This document shows, one piece after another, positions 1 to 6,710 of a stretch of 19,531 nucleotides of DNA. The position numbers and the translations under genes were made by a program. The stretch is from Bacteroidaceae bacterium. GTDB lineage: Bacteria > Bacteroidota > Bacteroidia > Bacteroidales > CHK158-818. The DNA lies in the NCBI GenBank assembly GCA_017467745.1, contig JAFUKV010000047.1, positions 1-19,531 of the forward strand, read 5' to 3'. The number at the start of each line of letters is the position of its first letter. Within the stretch, counting starts at the first letter, position 1. The notes under the pieces were generated by a model. It did no database searches, was not told the origin of the DNA, and saw nothing but the letters and a program-made list of their open reading frames with translations.

Positions 1-259
1 CAATCAAATTGATTTTAAATTTTTCATTTCCGTAGTTCCACCATGTAGTCGTAGCGGCCGAAGTAATCGTAATACCACGTTCTTGTTCTTGCTCCATCCA
101 GTCCATCGTTGCAGCGCCATCATGCACTTCACCGATTTTATGGGTCAAACCGGTATAGAAAAGAATACGTTCAGAAGTCGTAGTCTTTCCAGCATCGATA
201 TGCGCCATGATACCGATGTTTCTGGTATATTTTAATTGTTCATCTGATGATTTAGCCAT
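1..259 (-). CDS. fusA: Elongation factor G, N-terminal part (runs off the left edge)
   Basis: Translational GTPase that drives ribosomal translocation and, with RRF, ribosome recycling. Only the first 86 codons or so are present; reading leftward from the ATG at 259 they begin MAKSSDEQLKYTRNIGIMAH. The P-loop (G1) appears as AHIDAGKTT and switch I shows the typical QEQERGITITSAATT stretch. Both are diagnostic of EF-G as opposed to EF-Tu or LepA. It is the third gene of the str operon, 28 bases after the rpsG stop, with no promoter in the gap, so it should be co-transcribed with rpsL and rpsG. The rest of the protein, including the domains where fusidic-acid resistance changes fall, lies outside the window. 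Confidence 0.97.
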   Translation of the reverse strand, partial: MAKSSDEQLKYTRNIGIMAHIDAGKTTTSERILFYTGLTHKIGEVHDGAATMDWMEQEQERGITITSAATTTWWNYGNEKFKINLI

Positions 260-287
260 CTTTACTCTCTGTTAATTTATTATTCGA

Positions 288-764
288 TTAGAATCTAAAA
301 TGAGCGAATGCACGATTGGCTTCTGCCATTTTATGCATATCTTCTTTTCTTTTAAACGCACCGCCTTGTTCATTAAATGCGTCTATAATTTCCGCTGCCA
401 ACTTATCAGACATGGTTTTTCCACCTCTTTTGCGGGCATAAGATATCAAGTTTTTCATCGAAATGGATTCTTTACGATCGGGGCGGATTTCGGTAGGAAC
501 TTGAAATGTTGCTCCACCCACACGGCGAGATTTAACTTCTACTTGAGGAGTAATGTTTTCCAATGCTTTTCTCCAAATTTCAAGTGAAGATTTTTCTTCA
601 TTCGCCATCTTAGCTTTCACAGCCTCCAACGCCGAATAGAAAATAGTATAGGCAATACTTTTTTTGCCATCATACATTAAATGGTTAACAAATTTCGTAA
701 CCTTCACATCACTGAAGACAGGATCAGGAAGAACGACCCTTTTCTTTGGTTTTGCTTTTCTCAT
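288..764 (-). CDS. rpsG: 30S ribosomal protein S7
   Basis: Primary binding protein of the 16S rRNA 3' major domain; it nucleates assembly of the small-subunit head and contacts the E-site tRNA. The 158-residue protein starts MRKAKPKKR and carries the S7 core motif YDGKKSIAYTIFY and the VGGATFQVP segment. The frame stays open to an in-frame ATG at 806, giving 14 extra residues. I chose the ATG at 764 because family members begin (M)RKxxPxKR and 158 residues is a normal length. It sits in the usual rpsL-rpsG-fusA order. The spacer from rpsL is unusually roomy at about 145 bases. In E. coli the equivalent spacer is where S7 represses its own translation; nothing here proves the same mechanism. 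Confidence 0.96.
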   Translation of the reverse strand: MRKAKPKKRVVLPDPVFSDVKVTKFVNHLMYDGKKSIAYTIFYSALEAVKAKMANEEKSSLEIWRKALENITPQVEVKSRRVGGATFQVPTEIRPDRKESISMKNLISYARKRGGKTMSDKLAAEIIDAFNEQGGAFKRKEDMHKMAEANRAFAHFRF

Positions 765-909
765 TTTTACAAAAAAATTGTGTTCTTGTTTTTGGTTGCT
801 TTTCATATCTTCAACAAGACCCGCCGGCCTTATTTACTCAACCTAATCAGCCTATCCAATAAACTCAAACTAGCTTAAAACTAATTTAAAATTCTCTTTT
901 CAGGAAAGT

Positions 910-1311
910 TTATTTTTTACCTTTTGCCGCAGCCTGACCTGCTTTGGGACGTTTTGCTCCGTATTTAGAGCGACGTTGAGTACGACCGTTCACACCGGCA
1001 GTATCTAATGTACCGCGAACAATATGGTAACGCACACCGGGAAGATCTTTCACACGACCGCCTCTTACCAACACGATTGAGTGTTCTTGCAAATTGTGTC
1101 CTTCTCCCGGAATATAAGAGTTCACCTCTTTACCATTTGTTAAACGTACCCTCGCTACTTTACGCATTGCAGAGTTCGGTTTTTTCGGAGTAGTAGTATA
1201 CACTCTCACACAAACACCACGTCTTTGAGGACATGATGCCAATACAGGAGATTTACTCTTATCTTCCAAGCAAACCCGTCCTTTTCTTACTAATTGCTGA
1301 ATTGTAGGCAT
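910..1311 (-). CDS. rpsL: 30S ribosomal protein S12
   Basis: Decoding-centre protein of the small subunit, and the target site of streptomycin-resistance mutations. The 133 residues show the family hallmarks TTPKKPNSAMRK (about residues 39-51), GEGHNLQEHS (69-78) and GGRVKDLPGVRYH (84-96). Lys43 and Lys88 (numbered with Met1), where resistance substitutions usually fall, are both the wild-type lysine, so the ribosome should be streptomycin-sensitive at this protein. Asp89, the residue methylthiolated by RimO in other bacteria, is present. The C-terminal tail is Lys/Ala-rich. It is the first gene of the str operon, about 125 bases downstream of a near-perfect Bacteroidetes promoter. Confidence 0.97.
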   Translation of the reverse strand: MPTIQQLVRKGRVCLEDKSKSPVLASCPQRRGVCVRVYTTTPKKPNSAMRKVARVRLTNGKEVNSYIPGEGHNLQEHSIVLVRGGRVKDLPGVRYHIVRGTLDTAGVNGRTQRRSKYGAKRPKAGQAAAKGKK

Positions 1312-1440
1312 TTCTTAGAACTTTTTACTTTTTAATTATTGAATTTTCTACATTTATTACAGACGTCAAAAACACCCAATACTTCCACATAACCAATATA
1401 TTAGATGGAAATTCAGGTTCCTTTTTCGTCAAAAACGTTG

Positions 1441-1472
1441 CAAAGATAATCACTAAATTATTAGTAACCAAA
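1441..1472 (-). promoter_or_regulatory. Bacteroidetes-type promoter of the str operon
   Basis: On the minus strand TTTG (1472-1469), a 20-base spacer and TATCTTTG (1448-1441) match the Bacteroides -33/-7 consensus TTTG-N19-21-TAnnTTTG exactly. Transcription would start near 1436, giving rpsL a leader of about 125 nt. This is the best promoter match I found in the window, as expected for a highly expressed ribosomal operon. Confidence 0.85.
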
Positions 1473-1552
1473 TGAAATACAAATATTTTAGTATTTTTTT
1501 TATCCGACAAAAACAAGAAGATTTTCCATGGACGATTTTGTAAACCTCAAAA

Positions 1553-1580
1553 AAAGGAAAAGCCCTAAGACTTTTCCTTT
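1553..1580 (-). terminator. Terminator-like hairpin with no obvious upstream gene
   Basis: AAAGGAAAAG (1553-1562) and CTTTTCCTTT (1571-1580) form a perfect 10-bp stem with an 8-base loop. On the minus strand the stem runs straight into a T-rich tail (about 1552-1549), the form of an intrinsic terminator. No minus-strand gene lies between it and the sufE terminator near 2524-2565, so what it terminates is unclear. The plus-strand side lacks a U-tract. Confidence 0.55.
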
Positions 1581-1826
1581 CTCACACAAACATTCAATCA
1601 AAATAAACAACAACCTTATCAACCTACCATCACGGCAGAAACAAACACAAAATCATTAAGAGTCTATTTTATAATAGATAATTTATAACAGAAATTATCT
1701 AAATAACATTTTTTCAACTACTTATTCAATGTTCTTAAAAACGTATCCTGACAAATTCTATCATTTTTCGACTTACGCCTACAAATATTTATCAGGGCGA
1801 TTTTATAATAATAACGATGAATGGTG

Positions 1827-1834
1827 TATTTTTG
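1827..1834 (+). promoter_or_regulatory. -7 element for rnhB
   Basis: TATTTTTG matches the Bacteroidetes -7 motif TAnnTTTG exactly. About 22 bases upstream there is only a T-run (1801-1804), not a clean TTTG. If used, transcription starts near 1840. That places the start inside the longer possible reading frame and supports the ATG at 1874 as the true rnhB start. Confidence 0.5.
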
Positions 1835-1873
1835 TTCGATAAATACCAATCTTTTTTATATAATCTATCGGAT

Positions 1874-2485
1874 ATGACAAAAAATATCCCTTTATTACCG
1901 GCTTTAATACCGGGACGAATAGAAGCCGGATGCGACGAGGCCGGAAGAGGATGTTTGGCCGGAGCCGTTTTCGCGGCAGTCGTTATCCTGCCTCCCGATT
2001 TTTCCTGTCCGGAACTTAACGACTCAAAACAGCTGAGCGAACACCAACGCTACGCGTTACGCCCCCTTATAGAACAATCGGCTGTCAGTTGGGCAATCGG
2101 AACGGTATCTCCCGAAGAGATTGACAAAATAAATATCCTAAATGCGTCATTCCTCGCAATGCACCGAGCCATAAAACAACTTAAAATCGTTCCTCAACAT
2201 CTACTTATCGATGGCAATCGATTCAATCCCTATCCAGACATAGAGCATACCTGCATTATTAAAGGAGACGGAAAATATTTGTCGATCGCTGCCGCTTCTA
2301 TTTTAGCAAAAACATACAGAGATGATTATATGATGAAACTTCACACCGAATACCCCATTTATAATTGGGACAAAAACAAAGGTTATCCCACTCGAAAGCA
2401 TCGAGATGCTATCAGGCAAAACGGCGCGTCTCCCTATCACAGAATGACATTTCAACTTTTAGAACGGCAGCTATCCCTCTTCTAA
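1874..2485 (+). CDS. rnhB: Ribonuclease HII
   Basis: Cleaves the RNA strand of RNA:DNA hybrids and begins removal of single ribonucleotides from DNA. The 203-residue protein has the family motifs GCDEAGRG (residues 19-26; catalytic Asp21 and Glu22), LNDSKQLS (49-55), LLIDGN (catalytic Asp113) and KGDGKYLSIAAASILAK (catalytic Asp132), so the four acidic active-site residues are all present. The frame extends upstream to an ATG at 1817 (19 more residues), but that extension covers a perfect -7 promoter element and lies outside the conserved fold; I prefer the ATG at 1874. It is monocistronic, convergent with sufE, and ends at a strong shared terminator. Confidence 0.95.
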   Translation: MTKNIPLLPALIPGRIEAGCDEAGRGCLAGAVFAAVVILPPDFSCPELNDSKQLSEHQRYALRPLIEQSAVSWAIGTVSPEEIDKINILNASFLAMHRAIKQLKIVPQHLLIDGNRFNPYPDIEHTCIIKGDGKYLSIAAASILAKTYRDDYMMKLHTEYPIYNWDKNKGYPTRKHRDAIRQNGASPYHRMTFQLLERQLSLF

Positions 2486-2523
2486 CCCTTCACAAATATT
2501 TCAAAAGAATAATCTCCACATAC

Positions 2524-2565
2524 AAAATATCCCCAAAGTTTCTATTTAAACTTTGGGGATATTTT
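2524..2565. terminator. Bidirectional terminator between rnhB and sufE
   Basis: A perfect 18-bp inverted repeat: left arm 2524-2541, 6-base loop, right arm 2548-2565, with core CCCCAAAG/CTTTGGGG and an A-run on one side and a T-run on the other. It lies between two converging genes and can stop transcription from both sides. Confidence 0.9.
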
Positions 2566-2581
2566 TAGTTGAGAATTTTTA

Positions 2582-3010
2582 TTATTTAGACTCCTCTTTC
2601 GTTTTAAAAGCCAAAGCATATAAACGCATTTGCTTGACCATAGATAACAAACCATTCGATCGAGTAGGAGACAAATGCTCTTTCAGCCCTATACGATCAA
2701 TAAAATAGAGGTCTGCACCCAATATCTCATCGGGAGTATGTCCTGACAGAACCTTTACCAACATCGACACCAAGCCTTTTACAATAATGGCATCACTATC
2801 CGCCTTAAACAGAATCTTTCCATTTTCATAATCGGCCTGCAACCACACTCGGCTTTGACACCCTTCAATCAAATTTGAATCCGTTTTATATTTATCGTCC
2901 AGATTATCGGCAGCATTGCCCATCTCGATAATGACACTGTATCGATCCATCCAATCGTCTATCGCCGAAAAATCGTCAATAAACTCATCTTGCTGTTCAT
3001 TAATCGTCAT
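2582..3010 (-). CDS. sufE: SufE family sulfur-acceptor protein
   Basis: Accepts persulfide sulfur from a cysteine desulfurase (SufS type) and passes it to the Fe-S scaffold. The 142-residue protein has the characteristic LIEGCQSRVWL segment, with the acceptor cysteine at position 51, the same position as in E. coli SufE. The length is typical. The start codon lies only 3 bases beyond the cysS stop (TAG-GCT-ATG), in the same reading frame, so the two genes must be co-transcribed and probably translationally coupled. No sufBCDS genes are in the window. The pairing with CysRS is thematically neat, since both handle cysteine or its sulfur, but I infer no direct interaction. Confidence 0.93.
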   Translation of the reverse strand: MTINEQQDEFIDDFSAIDDWMDRYSVIIEMGNAADNLDDKYKTDSNLIEGCQSRVWLQADYENGKILFKADSDAIIVKGLVSMLVKVLSGHTPDEILGADLYFIDRIGLKEHLSPTRSNGLLSMVKQMRLYALAFKTKEESK

Positions 3011-3013
3011 AGC

Positions 3014-4507
3014 CTACTTCAATTTCCATTCAAAACCATCTTTGGTATCCTTGATATCAAATCCTATTTCAGATAATCTATTACGAATAAAATCGGCAGT
3101 GCTCCAATCTTTTTTCGCTTTGGCATCCATACGGATATTCAGCAAAAGATCTATTGCTTTCTTATAAGATTCATTTTCTGCCGATTCGGAAGCGGTACAC
3201 TCTTCTTTCAAACCTAAAATATCTAACATAAACGTTTTAAACGTATCTTTCAATTCTTTCAAATCAGATTCTGAAATCGTCGCCTTTTTATCCAAAACAG
3301 AATTTATACTTTTCGACGCTTCGAAAAGCGAAGAAATAACAATCGGACTATTCAAGTCATCACACATCGCCTCATAGCATTTTTCTCTAAGGCCTTTCAC
3401 ATCTACGGTAGACGACTCAGACGGTTGCAATTTTTTCAACTTTTCCCACGCATCCATCAATCGTTGCAGAGCTTTTTCCGATGCCGACAGCGCTTCACTA
3501 CTAAAATCGAGCGTGCTACGATATTGTGCCTGCAAAATAAAGAACCGAATAGTCATGGGCGAAAACGCCTGCGAAAGCAACGGATGATTACCAGTAAAGA
3601 ATTGATCGAGAGTAATAAAATTACCCAACGATTTCCCCATCTTCTGCCCATTGATAGTAATCATATTATTGTGCATCCAATAGCGTACGGTCTCCTTGCC
3701 GGTAGCGGCAACCGATTGAGCAATCTCGCACTCATGATGCGGAAAAAGCAAATCCATACCACCACCATGTATATCGAACTCTTCACCCAAATATTTCGTA
3801 CCCATAGTAGAACATTCAAGATGCCATCCCGGAAATCCGTCACTCCACGGCGAAGGCCAACGCATAATATGTTCGGGGGCAGCTTTCTTCCACAAAGCGA
3901 AATCAAAACTATTCCGTTTTTCTTGTTGACCGTCAAGTTCACGCGTGGTATTAAGCAACTCGTCTATATTACGACCAGAAAGTTTACCATAATGATAGTC
4001 TCGGTTATATTTTTCCACATCAAAATATACAGAGCCTTCACTAATATAGGCATACCCGGCATCTAATATCCGTTTAATATATTCTATTTGCTCGATAATA
4101 TGGCCGGAAGCATGCGGTTCTATACTGGGAGGAAGAACATTTAACCGCTCCATCGCTTTATGGTAGCGGTTCAAATAATACTGAACCACCTCCATAGGCT
4201 CCAACGATTCCAAACGAGCTTTTTTAGCAATTTTATCTTCCCCGTCATCGGCATCATGTTCTAAATGCCCTACATCCGTAATGTTACGAACATAACGGAC
4301 TTTATATCCCAAATGCTGTAAAAAGCGGAATAATAAATCGAACGTTATGGCCGGACGAGCATGACCCAAATGCCCGTCTCCATATACCGTAGGGCCGCAT
4401 ACATACATTCCCACACGGTCAGGATGAATAGACTCGAAAAGTTCTTTTTTACGGTGCAATGTATTGTAAACCGTAAGTTTATTTTTATATGGATTCTCTG
4501 TTTCCAT
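3014..4507 (-). CDS. cysS: Cysteinyl-tRNA synthetase
   Basis: Class I aminoacyl-tRNA synthetase that charges tRNA-Cys. The 497-residue protein has the HIGH-type motif as HLGH (residues 46-49) and the KMSKS loop as KMGKS (289-293). The four zinc ligands expected from the E. coli enzyme are present: Cys37 in VCGPTVY, Cys232 in HLECSTMG, and His257 and Glu261 in FPHHECE. The C-terminal part is the tRNA-binding helical region. A TTG at 4519 would add four residues; I chose the ATG at 4507. It has its own promoter (4550-4580) although it follows the tcdA operon in the same direction. It is the first gene of a cysS-sufE pair and stops with TAG. Confidence 0.96.
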   Translation of the reverse strand: METENPYKNKLTVYNTLHRKKELFESIHPDRVGMYVCGPTVYGDGHLGHARPAITFDLLFRFLQHLGYKVRYVRNITDVGHLEHDADDGEDKIAKKARLESLEPMEVVQYYLNRYHKAMERLNVLPPSIEPHASGHIIEQIEYIKRILDAGYAYISEGSVYFDVEKYNRDYHYGKLSGRNIDELLNTTRELDGQQEKRNSFDFALWKKAAPEHIMRWPSPWSDGFPGWHLECSTMGTKYLGEEFDIHGGGMDLLFPHHECEIAQSVAATGKETVRYWMHNNMITINGQKMGKSLGNFITLDQFFTGNHPLLSQAFSPMTIRFFILQAQYRSTLDFSSEALSASEKALQRLMDAWEKLKKLQPSESSTVDVKGLREKCYEAMCDDLNSPIVISSLFEASKSINSVLDKKATISESDLKELKDTFKTFMLDILGLKEECTASESAENESYKKAIDLLLNIRMDAKAKKDWSTADFIRNRLSEIGFDIKDTKDGFEWKLK

Positions 4508-4549
4508 TTGTTTATACAATGTATTTTTATATTCTCAAAATAAGACGTG

Positions 4550-4580
4550 CAAAGGTAACAAGTTTTTTTGTATGAACAAT
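4550..4580 (-). promoter_or_regulatory. Promoter of cysS-sufE
   Basis: On the minus strand ATTG (4580-4577), a 19-base spacer and TACCTTTG (4557-4550). The -7 element is a perfect match and the -33 element differs by one base. Transcription would start near 4545, leaving a leader of about 40 nt before the ATG at 4507. Confidence 0.7.
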
Positions 4581-4602
4581 TTCCTCTCCTGATTCATTCC
4601 TA

Positions 4603-5076
4603 TTAGCGTTTAGCTCGATTACCGAACGACTTACAACTAATCTCAGCAACCTCTACTTTCCATATACAAACATTATTCACAGCCGGCAAGCCATACTTAA
4701 ACGCTCTATTCGTGTAATGCTGCATAATAATATTTAGAGCTTTTACCTTCTCCTCATAATCGTCTACGAAAACAGCCTCGCCTTTCGCCACTACACTACG
4801 AGAGGCCATACTATAACTACAAGCCACATCAGGATGCTGACAGACAATCTTTTCTCCATCATTGAGCGAGATACATACATTCGGGTTTTTAGAAAGGAAA
4901 TCAAGTTTACTCCCCTCTTTGCCCGAATGGAAATAAAACACGTCATCTTTAAATCCGAAACACATCGGTATAATATATGGTGTACCATCCGGCTGCACCA
5001 TTGCTAAAAAACAGATTTTACATTTAGCGATAGTTTCGCTTATTTCCTGCTTATCAGTTACAGAAAAGGTCTTCAT
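4603..5076 (-). CDS. Pyridoxamine 5'-phosphate oxidase-like flavin-binding protein
   Basis: A 157-residue split-barrel protein of the PPOx-like superfamily, closest in pattern to the Pyridox_ox_2 / NimA-type group. The evidence is the N-terminal helix followed by CFLAMVQPDGTPYIIPM, then VFYFHSGKEGSKLDFLSKNP, the usual FMN-contacting strand-and-helix region. Members of this superfamily bind FMN, F420 or heme; some reduce 5-nitroimidazoles, but activity cannot be assigned from sequence and no resistance phenotype should be assumed. The ATG at 5076 lies 4 bases after the DUF3467 stop, so it is the last gene of the tcdA operon. The frame stays open to 5169, but that extension overlaps the upstream gene and is outside the fold. 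Confidence 0.85.
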   Translation of the reverse strand: MKTFSVTDKQEISETIAKCKICFLAMVQPDGTPYIIPMCFGFKDDVFYFHSGKEGSKLDFLSKNPNVCISLNDGEKIVCQHPDVACSYSMASRSVVAKGEAVFVDDYEEKVKALNIIMQHYTNRAFKYGLPAVNNVCIWKVEVAEISCKSFGNRAKR

Positions 5077-5080
5077 ATTT

Positions 5081-5383
5081 TTAGGCGTTTCCTTTGGGTC
5101 CGAAAAAAGGAGGCATAGGCGGATTACGATTTTCCCGAATAGGTCCGAACATAGACTCATATTTATCAATAGAATCTTGTAATACGGTTAGCAACCGTTT
5201 GGCATTTTCGGGAGTAAGAATTACGCGCGATTTTACCGGAGCCTTAGGCATACCCGGTATAATTCGGGCAAAATCCATTACAAAATCCGATTGCGAATGA
5301 GCCACGAATACTAAATTAGCATACGTACCCTGCATCATTTCCGGCGAAAGCTCTACCTGTATTTCCTGTTGCTTGTTATCCAT
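5081..5383 (-). CDS. DUF3467 family protein
   Basis: A small cytoplasmic protein of 100 residues beginning MDNKQQEIQVELSPEMMQGT, with the family pattern YANLVFVAHSQSDFVMDFARIIPG, then SRVILTPENAKRLLTVLQDSI and a proline-rich C-terminus ending in FFGPKGNA. The family is widespread in Bacteroidota and has no known function. The residues around VILTPENAKRLL are the most conserved part. I chose the ATG at 5383 over an in-frame start at 5434 because the latter lies inside the preceding lipoprotein gene. It follows that gene by 16 bases and precedes the PPOx-like gene by 4, in a single operon. Confidence 0.87.
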   Translation of the reverse strand: MDNKQQEIQVELSPEMMQGTYANLVFVAHSQSDFVMDFARIIPGMPKAPVKSRVILTPENAKRLLTVLQDSIDKYESMFGPIRENRNPPMPPFFGPKGNA

Positions 5384-5399
5384 AATATATGTTTTTAGA

Positions 5400-6050
5400 T
5401 TATTCCAAAGAGAAAACATACGTTTTAATTCCATAATTTGAAGTATTCATCTTTACAGAAAACGCTCGATAATTTGTTTTATATTTTTCAATATCATACG
5501 AAAAATACTCCGAATAGAGACAACCGGGCACATCTCCTTTTTTATCGTGCCTCAATTCAAGTTTTAAAGTATCGTTCGATATTTCAGGGATACAAAACAT
5601 ATCGACAGTATGAGAATCTTTATTAACATCAATACTCAAACGAATATTTATAAAACGTCCCTCCTGCCAGATACTTGTTAAAAAGATCGGATCATCGGCC
5701 ATTACATCCAACTCTTGCTGAGATACAGAAGAGATTGTATCACAATATGTACGAGCATAGCTATTTATCTTTATTTTTCGCCTATCCTCATTTCCTTCTT
5801 CAATATCCGCATATTCATACAAAAGCAACATCCGCCCATTATCTGGCAACAAAGGCAAAGCCGATATTTGATTTTCAGGAATCAATTCCACTCCATTATC
5901 AAGAACAAACAACGGCTCTGAAAAAGCATGAAACGTTACAAGATCCATTTGATACTCCCATTCATTATACGGAATCTCATCTCCGCATCCTCCTGCAAAA
6001 AGGAGAAGTAACATCATAATCGGGATAAAAATCAACCGTTCAATCCTCAT
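5400..6050 (-). CDS. NigD-like lipoprotein
   Basis: A 216-residue predicted lipoprotein. Residues 1-22 form a short charged start, a hydrophobic run and a lipobox-like AGGC with Cys22 as lipid-attachment site, followed by Gly-Asp-Glu. The segment LFVLDNGVELIPENQ followed by LPDNGRMLLLYEYAD resembles NigD-like proteins of Bacteroidota: an N-terminal OB-like part, then a C-terminal beta-sandwich ending at a Tyr/Phe-rich edge. The name comes from a bacteriocin-linked cluster in Prevotella, but most members have no known role. It starts 9 bases after the lolD-like stop and lies inside the tcdA operon. Family assignment rests on pattern memory and is moderately sure. Confidence 0.75.
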   Translation of the reverse strand: MRIERLIFIPIMMLLLLFAGGCGDEIPYNEWEYQMDLVTFHAFSEPLFVLDNGVELIPENQISALPLLPDNGRMLLLYEYADIEEGNEDRRKIKINSYARTYCDTISSVSQQELDVMADDPIFLTSIWQEGRFINIRLSIDVNKDSHTVDMFCIPEISNDTLKLELRHDKKGDVPGCLYSEYFSYDIEKYKTNYRAFSVKMNTSNYGIKTYVFSLE

Positions 6051-6059
6051 CTTCGAGCT

Positions 6060-6710
6060 TTATAAAATTACACCGTCTTTCATGTGAATAACTCTATCGG
6101 TGGACTCTGACAAAGATTCATCATGCGTTACAATAACAAATGTCTGATTAAATTCGTTTCTCAAATCGAAAAACAATTGATGCAATTCCTGTTTATTTTG
6201 CGTATCGAGGCTTCCCGAAGGCTCATCGGCAAGGATAACCGCCGGATGATTTATCAATGCACGCGCAACGGCTATTCGCTGTTTTTCTCCTCCCGAAAGT
6301 TGAGACGGTTTATGATTTTCCCGATCAGACAATCCCAAGAAAGAGAGTATCTTTTTTGCTCTTTTCTCTACCTCAGATTGCTTTTCTTTTGCGATAAGAG
6401 CAGGAATCATAACATTCTCCAATGCCGAGAACTCCGGCAAAAGTTGATGAAATTGAAAAACAAATCCGATATTTTTATTCCGAAAGAGAGAAACCTCTTT
6501 CTCCGAAAGAGCTGTAACATCCACGTCGTCATACAAAATCTGTCCGGAATCCGGTTTATCCAGCGTCCCTACAATTTGCAACAATGTAGTCTTTCCCGCA
6601 CCGCTCGCTCCGACAATAGAAACAATCTCGCCTTTGTCAATGGTTGTAGACACGCCTTTCAACACCTGCAAGGAACCAAAACTCTTATAAATATCTTTTA
6701 TTTCAATCAT
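6060..6710 (-). CDS. lolD: ABC transporter ATP-binding protein, LolD/MacB type
   Basis: ATPase subunit of the type VII (MacB/LolCDE) ABC class, which couples ATP hydrolysis to periplasmic work such as release of lipoproteins from the inner membrane. In its 216 residues I see Walker A GASGAGKTT (34-42), the Q-loop in FVFQFHQLLPEFSALENV (Gln86), the signature LSGGEKQR (138-145), Walker B VILADEP (158-164) and the switch His196 (VTHD). The FQFHQLLPEFSALEN stretch closely follows LolD. No permease (LolC/E) is present nearby, so the partner must be encoded elsewhere. Its ATG overlaps the tcdA stop as ATGA (6710-6707), implying translational coupling. The specific lolD name is less certain than the subfamily. 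Confidence 0.85.
   Translation of the reverse strand: MIEIKDIYKSFGSLQVLKGVSTTIDKGEIVSIVGASGAGKTTLLQIVGTLDKPDSGQILYDDVDVTALSEKEVSLFRNKNIGFVFQFHQLLPEFSALENVMIPALIAKEKQSEVEKRAKKILSFLGLSDRENHKPSQLSGGEKQRIAVARALINHPAVILADEPSGSLDTQNKQELHQLFFDLRNEFNQTFVIVTHDESLSESTDRVIHMKDGVIL

Larger units (their letters stand above)
1312..1873. other. 562-base gene-free stretch between rpsL and rnhB
   Basis: No convincing coding sequence. An open frame on the minus strand at 1325-1516 spans the rpsL promoter and leader and has no recognisable product. The stretch holds the str promoter (1441-1472), a 10-base direct repeat CGTCAAAAAC in the rpsL leader (1364-1373 and 1427-1436), a terminator-like hairpin at 1553-1580 reading toward the left, a very A+T-rich block (about 1590-1790) with no ORF, and the rnhB -7 element (1827-1834). 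The 1590-1790 block might encode a small RNA on the minus strand; see the finding on the orphan hairpin. Confidence 0.5.

Noticed and set aside
765..806. A 14-residue N-terminal extension of S7
   Set aside because: S7 proteins start with the (M)RKxxPxKR pattern seen at 764; the extension is low-complexity and lies in the spacer.
1325..1516. A 63-codon open frame on the minus strand upstream of rpsL
   Set aside because: It spans the str promoter and leader, has no recognisable domain or signal peptide, and its composition is that of A+T-rich non-coding DNA.
1817..1873. A 19-residue N-terminal extension of RNase HII
   Set aside because: The extension contains an exact -7 promoter element, so the transcript would start inside it; the family fold begins after the ATG at 1874.
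3425..4066. A 213-codon plus-strand open frame opposite cysS
   Set aside because: It is antisense to a clearly real gene, is rich in unlikely residue runs and has no domain.
4603..5076. A metronidazole-resistance (nim) gene
   Set aside because: Only the general PPOx-like fold is visible; operon context is chromosomal and constant, and the superfamily is functionally diverse.
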